Assembly: GCA_016235225.1 (NCBI GenBank)
Contig: JACRLS010000209.1
Coordinates: 1 to 5,337 of the forward strand
Direction: 5' to 3'
DNA: 5,337 nucleotides
Source: Nitrospirota bacterium
Lineage (GTDB): Bacteria > Nitrospirota > Nitrospiria > Nitrospirales > Nitrospiraceae
Made by a program: the position numbers and the translations under genes. Numbering within the stretch: the first letter of the stretch is position 1; each line of letters starts with the position of its first letter. This document shows positions 1 through 3,919 of this stretch, in pieces. Below the pieces are notes generated by a model that did no database searches, had not been told where the DNA came from, and worked only from the letters and a program-made list of their open reading frames with translations.

Positions 1-318
1 CGATCGCTCGGACAGGAAGTCGGTCTCTTCTCCCTCAAGATGCTCATGGTGGCCGTGACGATTTCGGTGGTGGTATTTGTGGCGGTGAGCCAGGTAGCCT
101 ACACGGCCTACAAGGTTGCCGACAAGGTAGAGGTTTCGATCGGAGAGCTGAGGAAGAAGCCCTTCAAGGAGCTTGAGCGGCAGCTTTTTATGGCTGCGGA
201 TGCGTCGAATGAACCATCGCCAGAGAAACAAGAGAAGGTCGTCCAAAGTCTTCGTGTCCTGGTCAAACGGGTCAAACCATATGTGGATGAGCTGCGGCCG
301 CTTTTTTCGGAGAAATAA
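1..318 (+). CDS. Small membrane-anchored protein of unknown function (5' end probably outside the window)
   Basis: I do not recognise the family. The frame is open from the first base to the TAA at 316-318, giving 105 residues. The first in-frame start is ATG at 40 (a 92-residue protein) with another at 46. Neither has a purine-rich ribosome binding site, and codons 1-39 already look coding, so the true start is probably upstream. A hydrophobic stretch at about 46-105 (LMVAVTISVVVFVAVSQVAY) is a single membrane helix. The rest is charged, rich in K and E and probably helical (IGELRKKPFKELERQ, then a second helical stretch ending VDELRPLFSEK). This fits a one-pass anchor with a short soluble tail. 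It lies 50 nt before rfbB on the same strand, so it may share the transcript, but nothing ties it to sugar metabolism. It is real coding sequence with fair confidence; its function is unknown. Confidence 0.6.
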   Translation, partial: RSLGQEVGLFSLKMLMVAVTISVVVFVAVSQVAYTAYKVADKVEVSIGELRKKPFKELERQLFMAADASNEPSPEKQEKVVQSLRVLVKRVKPYVDELRPLFSEK

Positions 319-321
319 CGA

Positions 322-372
322 ATGGCGCTGTTAGAGTGGGATGGTCTGCAGGGCAGCGGGTTGGCCCCATGA
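322..372 (+). CDS. Possible 16-residue leader peptide coupled to rfbB
   Basis: A mini-ORF, MALLEWDGLQGSGLAP, starts at ATG 322. GGAG at 309-312 lies 9 nt upstream, a usable ribosome binding site. Its TGA stop at 370-372 overlaps the rfbB ATG at 369-371 in an ATGA arrangement, typical of translational coupling. The rfbB start has no good Shine-Dalgarno sequence of its own (GGGCAGCGGGTTGGCCCC precedes it), so coupling would explain how rfbB is translated. An ORF this short can occur by chance and the peptide has no recognisable motif. This is an inference from start/stop geometry only. Confidence 0.25.
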   Translation: MALLEWDGLQGSGLAP

Positions 373-1406
373 AGATAATGGTTACAGGGGGGGCGGGCTT
401 TGTCGGATCACACCTGGTCCGCCGGTTGCTGGAGCGGGGCGAGGAGGTGATGAACCTCGACGCCCTCAAGTATTCCGGTAATCTGGAGAACCTCCAGGAT
501 GTCGCGAACCATCCGCGGTATACCTTCGTACACGGCGATATCTGTGATGCCAAGCTGGTTGCGGCCCTGCTGCGCGAACGTCGGATCGATGGCGTGATCA
601 ACTGCGCGGCGGAAACGCACGTGGATCGTTCCATTCTCGATCCAGGGGCCTTCGCGCAGACCGACGTGATCGGAACCGGGGTCCTACTGGAGGCGGCGCG
701 CCGGGCTGGCGTTGGCCGGTTTCTCCAAGTGAGTACGGACGAGGTCTATGGGAGCGTGGAAACGGGCTCGTCCACCGAAGACGATCCCCTCTCTCCGCGC
801 AGTCCCTACTCAGCCAGCAAGGCCGGCGGCGATTTGCTGGTGCTGAGCTATTGGACCACCTATCACTTTCCGGTCGTGCTGACGCGGGGCAGCAACACCT
901 ATGGGCCCAATCAGTACCCGGAAAAGTTCATTCCCTTATTTGTCACGAATGCCATCGACGATCAGCCCCTCCCGCTCTATGGGGACGGACGCAATTGCCG
1001 GGACTGGCTCTCGGTGTATGACCATTGCGCAGGCATCGAGCATGTGTTCCGGCATGGGGCGCCGGGACGCCTCTATAATGTCGGTGGCGGCAATGAGCGG
1101 GAGAACATCGATGTTGCCCGGTTGATCTTGCAGCACCTCGGCAAGTCGAACTCGTTGATCCGGTACGTCCAGGACCGGCCCGGTCATGACCGGCGCTATT
1201 CGGTGGACTGTAGCCGTGTCCGGGCCTTGGGATGGGAGCCGACCGTTCCATTTGAGGAGGGAATCAGGTCCACAGTCGAGTGGTACCGGACTCACGAATC
1301 CTGGTGGCGGACAATCAAGAGCGGCGAGTTCAAGGCCTATTATGAGCAGGCCTACGGCCACCGGCTGCGAGAAGGGGGCGGCGAGGTAAAAGGGGTAGCG
1401 GGATAA
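369..1406 (+). CDS. rfbB: dTDP-glucose 4,6-dehydratase
   Basis: Converts dTDP-glucose to dTDP-4-keto-6-deoxyglucose in the cytoplasm, the second step towards dTDP-L-rhamnose and other dTDP-6-deoxysugars. It is an extended short-chain dehydrogenase/reductase of 345 residues, usual for the family. The NAD-binding loop TGGAGFVGSH is at residues 6-15, followed by the RfbB signature DALKYSGNLENL from residue 31. ETHVDRSI sits at 82-89. The catalytic triad region STDEVYG gives T123, D124 and E125, and YSASK gives Y147 and K151. NTYGPNQYPEKFIP (176-189), GDGRNCRDW (205-213) and RPGHDRRY (270-277) are the sugar-nucleotide-binding motifs. ATG 369 is chosen because family members start a few residues before the glycine loop; the GTG at 336 adds 11 unconserved residues without a better binding site. 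The last eight residues (GEVKGVAG) are encoded by the GGGATAA-type repeat that follows, so the native C-terminus may have been altered. A run of seven G lies at 387-393 in the NAD-binding loop. Confidence 0.95.
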   Translation: MKIMVTGGAGFVGSHLVRRLLERGEEVMNLDALKYSGNLENLQDVANHPRYTFVHGDICDAKLVAALLRERRIDGVINCAAETHVDRSILDPGAFAQTDVIGTGVLLEAARRAGVGRFLQVSTDEVYGSVETGSSTEDDPLSPRSPYSASKAGGDLLVLSYWTTYHFPVVLTRGSNTYGPNQYPEKFIPLFVTNAIDDQPLPLYGDGRNCRDWLSVYDHCAGIEHVFRHGAPGRLYNVGGGNERENIDVARLILQHLGKSNSLIRYVQDRPGHDRRYSVDCSRVRALGWEPTVPFEEGIRSTVEWYRTHESWWRTIKSGEFKAYYEQAYGHRLREGGGEVKGVAG

Positions 1407-1491
1407 GCGGGATAACGGGGTAAGGAGGTAAGCGGGATAAGGAATAAATAGTGCGGTACCCCCTACTCCCCCGCTCCCCCACTATCCCGTC
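1381..1491 (+). repeat. Short tandem-repeat array with purine and pyrimidine arms between rfbB and rfbD
   Basis: The purine arm has exact GCGGGATAA units at 1398-1406, 1407-1415 and 1432-1440. Variants CGGGGTAA (1416-1423) and GGAGGTAA (1424-1431) lie between them, and a related GCGAGGTAA is at 1381-1389. The rfbB stop is the TAA of the unit at 1398-1406. A pyrimidine arm at about 1457-1491 (TACCCCCTACTCCC, then CACTATCCCG) carries the same words in reverse complement: TATCCCG at 1483-1489 matches CGGGATA, and TACCCC at 1457-1462 matches GGGGTA. Pairing would be by short words in several registers and not one continuous stem. The pyrimidine arm occupies the position where the rfbD ribosome binding site should be. 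No T-run follows, so I do not call it a terminator. Confidence 0.75.
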
Positions 1492-1498
1492 TGGTACG

Positions 1499-2223
1499 AT
1501 GCGAATCTTTCTGACAGGGGCTCAAGGCCAACTAGGACGGGAGCTTCAGCGGACCCTGTCCCGGCATGACGTCATATCGGCTGACCTGCCCGGCTTCGAT
1601 CTCCTGACTGCGGATGCGGAACAGCGGATGGTCCAGGCGCATCCGGACGTGATTATCCATACCGCGGCCTACACCGATGTGGAAGGTGCTGAGCGCGAGC
1701 CGGACAAGGCCAGGGCGGTGAATGTCGAGGGGACTGAGCGAGCGGCGCGCGCTGCAGCCAAAGTCGGCGCTCGCCTGATCATGATTTCCACTGACTACGT
1801 CTTTGACGGCAAGAAAGGCGCCCCCTACGTCGAGACGGACCAGCCTCACCCGTTGAACACCTATGCCCAGACAAAGCTCGAAGGCGAGCAGCGGGCCCTG
1901 ACCCTCTGTCCGAAGACCCTCGTGGTGCGCACGGCCTGGCTCTATGGCCGGCACGGCAAGAACTTCGTGAACACCATCCTGCGCTTGGCACGTGAGAAGC
2001 CGGAACTCAGGGTCGTCGCCGACCAACGCGGCAGCCCCACCCAAGCAGGCGATCTGGCTGAGGCGTTGGCTCGAATCGTCCACACGGATCTGAGCGGTTA
2101 CGCCCCCCCTATACGGTGCTCGCGAACCGACGCCTGGCCAAGCAAGGGATTTCACTGCCTCACTGGAAAGACTCCTTGACCCGCTTCATCAAGCAGGTTG
2201 AGGTTGAGGCTCAGGTTGAGTAG
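1499..2223 (+). pseudogene. rfbD: dTDP-4-dehydrorhamnose reductase, internally deleted and frameshifted
   Basis: An intact RfbD reduces dTDP-4-keto-L-rhamnose to dTDP-L-rhamnose with NAD(P)H. The N-terminal two thirds is a clear RfbD: GAQGQLG at residues 7-13, HTAAYTDVEGAE at 54-65, STDYVFDG at 97-104, the YxxxK pair Y122/K126, RTAWLYG at 144-150 and DQRGSPT at 175-181. After DLSG (197-200) the frame runs into unrelated residues and stops at TGA 2177-2179, giving 226 residues where the family has about 285-300. The frame that starts at 2101 reads RPPYTVLANRRL, then GISLPHWKDSLTRFI, which is the expected RfbD C-terminus, and stops at TAG 2221-2223. About 45 residues between the two segments, normally including a YH...W-E-F-type segment, are absent. 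The damage is therefore a deletion of roughly 130-140 bp that is not a multiple of three, with its junction near 2096-2101. ATG 1499 matches the family N-terminus but has no ribosome binding site. GTG 1451 has AAGGA at 1439-1443 and would add a proline-rich 16-residue extension. An assembly error is the main alternative to a true pseudogene. Confidence 0.85.
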
Positions 2224-2283
2224 GATACACGTCAGCCTTCGCCAAGCTTAGTCTTGACCTCAACCTTAACCTCAACCTGAGGC
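2194..2283 (+). repeat. AGGTTG hexamer array with inverted partner between rfbD and gmd
   Basis: The left arm has AGGTTG units at 2195-2200, 2201-2206 and 2213-2218, with a variant AGGCTC at 2207-2212. The right arm is the reverse-complement family: CCTCAA (2258-2263), CCTTAA (2264-2269), CCTCAA (2270-2275) and CCTGAG (2276-2281). Two perfect stems are possible in different registers: 2194-2205 with 2268-2279 (12 bp) and 2210-2220 with 2271-2281 (11 bp). The loop of about 50-60 nt includes 2224-2257, which shows no obvious feature. The left arm encodes the last residues (QVEVEAQVE) of the ancestral rfbD frame. The right arm ends 6 nt before the gmd start codon. Confidence 0.8.
2279..2282 (+). 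promoter_or_regulatory. gmd ribosome binding site inside the inverted repeat
   Basis: GAGG at 2279-2282 lies 6 nt before ATG 2289 and is the only Shine-Dalgarno-like sequence near the gmd start. It is the edge of the right repeat arm. It would be largely paired in the 11-bp stem 2210-2220 / 2271-2281, so the hairpin could reduce access to the gmd start. The location is seen in the sequence; any regulatory effect is inferred. Confidence 0.5.
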
Positions 2284-2288
2284 TTCCC

Positions 2289-3278
2289 ATGAAACGCGCA
2301 TTGATCACCGGTATCACCGGCCAGGACGGGTCCTATCTCGCAGAGCTCCTCTTGGAACAGGGGTATGAAGTTCACGGCATCGTGCGCCGGGTTGCCATTG
2401 AGGACCCGGAGCATCGACTCTGGCGGGTTCTCCATCTGAGGGACCGCCTGCATCTTCATGCCGCTTCGCTGGAGAGCTTGGCCAGCATTTATCGAGTATT
2501 CCGGACGGTGCAGCCCGATGAGTGCTATCACCTCGGGGCCCAGAGCTTCGTGGCCTATTCCTTCGAGGATGAGTTCTCGACCCTGAACGCCAATATCAAT
2601 GGGACCCACTATGTGCTGGCGGCACTGCGGGACTGCGCTCCAGACTGTCGTCTCTACTTTGCGGCCTCCAGCGAGATGTTCGGCAAGGTGACCGAAGTGC
2701 CTCAGCGCGAGACCACGCCGTTTCATCCCCGCTCCGCCTACGGCATTTCCAAAGTCGCGGGGTTTCATCTGGTGCGAAATTATCGGGAAGCCTACGGGAC
2801 CAAGGCTTCCTGCGGGATCTTGTACAACCACGAGTCTCCCCGCCGCGGATTTGAGTTCGTCACCCGAAAGATCACCTCGCATGCGGCGAGGATCAAACTC
2901 GGACTGGCCCAGCAGGTCCATCTGGGGAACTTGGAGTCCCGACGTGATTGGGGACATGCGGCGGACTATGTCCGGGCCATGTGGATGATGCTTCAGCAGG
3001 ACGAACCCGAGGATTACGTGATCGCCACCGGGGAACAGCACTCGGTTCGGGAGTTTGCCAACGAGGCCTTCGGGTACCTGGGGCTCAACTATGAAGACCA
3101 TGTGGTGGTGGACCCACAGTTCCTGCGCCCGGCGGACGTCGAGACCCTCCTTGGGGATGCCACGAAAGCCCGTGAACAGTTGGGCTGGGAATGTAAGGTG
3201 GGCTTCAAGGATCTGGTGCATGAGATGGTCGAAGCCGATCTTCGTCATCTGCGAAACGCCGGGGGGGGGAAGATCTAG
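2289..3278 (+). CDS. gmd: GDP-mannose 4,6-dehydratase
   Basis: Converts GDP-D-mannose to GDP-4-keto-6-deoxy-D-mannose, the branch point to GDP-L-fucose, GDP-D-rhamnose and GDP-perosamine. The 329 residues match the shorter bacterial Gmd type (E. coli Gmd is about 373). The NADP-binding loop GITGQDGSYL is at residues 8-17 and is diagnostic for Gmd. NANINGTHYVL is at 100-110. SSEMFGKV gives S127 and E129 at the catalytic Thr/Glu positions of E. coli Gmd, here with Ser. YGISK supplies Y151 and K155. NHESPRRGFEFVTRKI (180-195) and RDWGHAADYV are the remaining Gmd hallmarks. Gmd consumes the GDP-mannose made by ManC encoded downstream. No fucose synthase or GDP-rhamnose reductase is in the window, so the final sugar cannot be named. 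A nine-G run at 3261-3269 encodes three glycines five to seven residues before the stop; slippage there would alter only the C-terminal tail. Confidence 0.94.
   Translation: MKRALITGITGQDGSYLAELLLEQGYEVHGIVRRVAIEDPEHRLWRVLHLRDRLHLHAASLESLASIYRVFRTVQPDECYHLGAQSFVAYSFEDEFSTLNANINGTHYVLAALRDCAPDCRLYFAASSEMFGKVTEVPQRETTPFHPRSAYGISKVAGFHLVRNYREAYGTKASCGILYNHESPRRGFEFVTRKITSHAARIKLGLAQQVHLGNLESRRDWGHAADYVRAMWMMLQQDEPEDYVIATGEQHSVREFANEAFGYLGLNYEDHVVVDPQFLRPADVETLLGDATKAREQLGWECKVGFKDLVHEMVEADLRHLRNAGGGKI
3261..3269 (+). repeat. Nine-G homopolymer at the 3' end of gmd
   Basis: Nine consecutive G bases encode G-G-G just before the Lys-Ile-stop end of Gmd. Loss of one G would move translation into a frame open to 3654, replacing the last two residues with an extension of about 125. 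Gain of one G would give about nine different residues and then a stop. Such runs can slip during replication, but the conserved Gmd fold ends before it, so the effect on activity is unclear. Confidence 0.6.
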
Positions 3279-3341
3279 GAGTGGTCAGGTTTCGATAGTA
3301 TCCTGCGCGAACGGCTTAAGATCACATGCTATCCAGCCGAA

Positions 3342-3347
3342 AAGGAG
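3342..3347 (+). promoter_or_regulatory. Ribosome binding site deciding the kdsC start
   Basis: AAGGAG at 3342-3347 precedes ATG 3359 by 11 nt and supports that codon as the start. The earlier in-frame ATG at 3326 is preceded by ACGGCTTAAGATCAC, with no purine-rich site. The spacing is slightly long; a second weak match, GAAGG at 3352-3356, is too close to act alone. Confidence 0.55.
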
Positions 3348-3358
3348 TGCAGAAGGCC

Positions 3359-3919
3359 ATGTCAAAGAGGCCTCGCGTGGCGGCGCGATCCGGAACGCGA
3401 CCAAGTCCGACACGCCTCCGCGCCATCCGGATTGTGGCCACGGACGTGGACGGGGTCTTGACCGATGCCGGCATGTATTACGCCGAGTCCGGAGAGGAAT
3501 TGAAGAAATTCAGTACCCGGGACGGTATGGGCTTGAAACTCCTACAGAAAGCGGGGCTGGTGACGGCGATCGTCACGCAAGAGAATACGAAGCTGGTGGC
3601 CCGTCGGGGCGAAAAGTTGACGATTCCAGAAGTCCATCAGGGGGTCTACGATAAGCTGTCCGTGCTGCAGGCCATGGCGGGCCGGTACGGCGTCACGTTG
3701 GGTGAGGTCGCCTATCTGGGAGACGACGTGAATGATCTTGAGGCGCTCCAGGCGGTCGGGTTCTCGGCGACGCCGGCAGATGGACATGCCTCGGTCAAGA
3801 AAGTCGTCGGGTATATTTGTCAGGCGAAAGGCGGGGAGGGGGCGGTGCGTGAAGTCGCCGATATGATTCTCGCGGCGCAGCCTTCTCAAGCCGTGAGGCG
3901 TGGGAGGAAGAATGGCTAA
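3359..3919 (+). CDS. kdsC: KdsC-family HAD phosphatase (Kdo-8-phosphate or related nonulosonate-9-phosphate phosphatase)
   Basis: A HAD-superfamily C0-type phosphatase of 186 residues, within the KdsC size range (about 170-190). KdsC removes phosphate from Kdo-8-phosphate, the step before CMP activation for lipid A-core or capsule. Motif I is DVDGVLTD with nucleophile D29 and acid/base D31; the motif II Thr is T73; the motif III Lys is K99 in YDKLSVL; motif IV is GDDVND with D122, D123 and D126. The C-terminal GGEGAVREVADMIL (158-171) is the KdsC-type tail that completes a neighbour's active site in the tetramer. The motif II stretch reads VTQENTKLVARRGEKL and the segment before motif III reads HQGVYDKL. 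This resembles the phosphatases for KDN/sialic-type acids and NeuA-fused domains more than E. coli KdsC, which has ITGRKAKLVEDR. The substrate is therefore uncertain. The first 22 residues are basic and unconserved. The stop codon overlaps the manC start, so the two are probably cotranslated. Confidence 0.85.
   Translation: MSKRPRVAARSGTRPSPTRLRAIRIVATDVDGVLTDAGMYYAESGEELKKFSTRDGMGLKLLQKAGLVTAIVTQENTKLVARRGEKLTIPEVHQGVYDKLSVLQAMAGRYGVTLGEVAYLGDDVNDLEALQAVGFSATPADGHASVKKVVGYICQAKGGEGAVREVADMILAAQPSQAVRRGRKNG
3902..3911 (+). promoter_or_regulatory. Ribosome binding site for manC within the kdsC end
   Basis: GGGAGG at 3902-3907 lies 4 nt before ATG 3912. It is one of the strongest Shine-Dalgarno sequences in the window. 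ATG 3912 is the only ATG, GTG or TTG in the manC frame upstream of the nucleotide-binding motif. Together these place the manC start upstream of the repeats at 3920-3988. Confidence 0.7.

Noticed and set aside
336..368. GTG 336 as the rfbB start
   Set aside because: It adds 11 residues not expected in the family, has no better ribosome binding site, and ATG 369 gives the usual distance to the glycine loop.
1532..2155. 207-residue antisense open frame opposite rfbD
   Set aside because: The opposite strand encodes clear RfbD motifs through 2098 and the RfbD C-terminus after 2101. The antisense product has no recognisable motif.
2232..3248. 338-residue antisense open frame opposite gmd
   Set aside because: It covers almost exactly the same bases as gmd, which has a full set of family motifs. 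Long antisense frames are common in GC-rich genes, and its translation shows no recognisable domain.
3279..3341. Promoter for kdsC-manC in the gmd-kdsC spacer
   Set aside because: I looked for -35/-10 boxes and saw no pair with convincing sequence and spacing. The gap is short and the genes are co-directional, so shared transcription is simpler.
3326..3358. ATG 3326 as the kdsC start
   Set aside because: No ribosome binding site precedes it, while ATG 3359 has AAGGAG upstream. The extra 11 residues would lengthen an already unconserved N-terminus.
3055..3654. 199-residue + strand frame across the gmd-kdsC junction
   Set aside because: It overlaps two well-supported genes in another frame and has no recognisable domain. 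It matters only as the frame entered if one G is lost from the G9 run.
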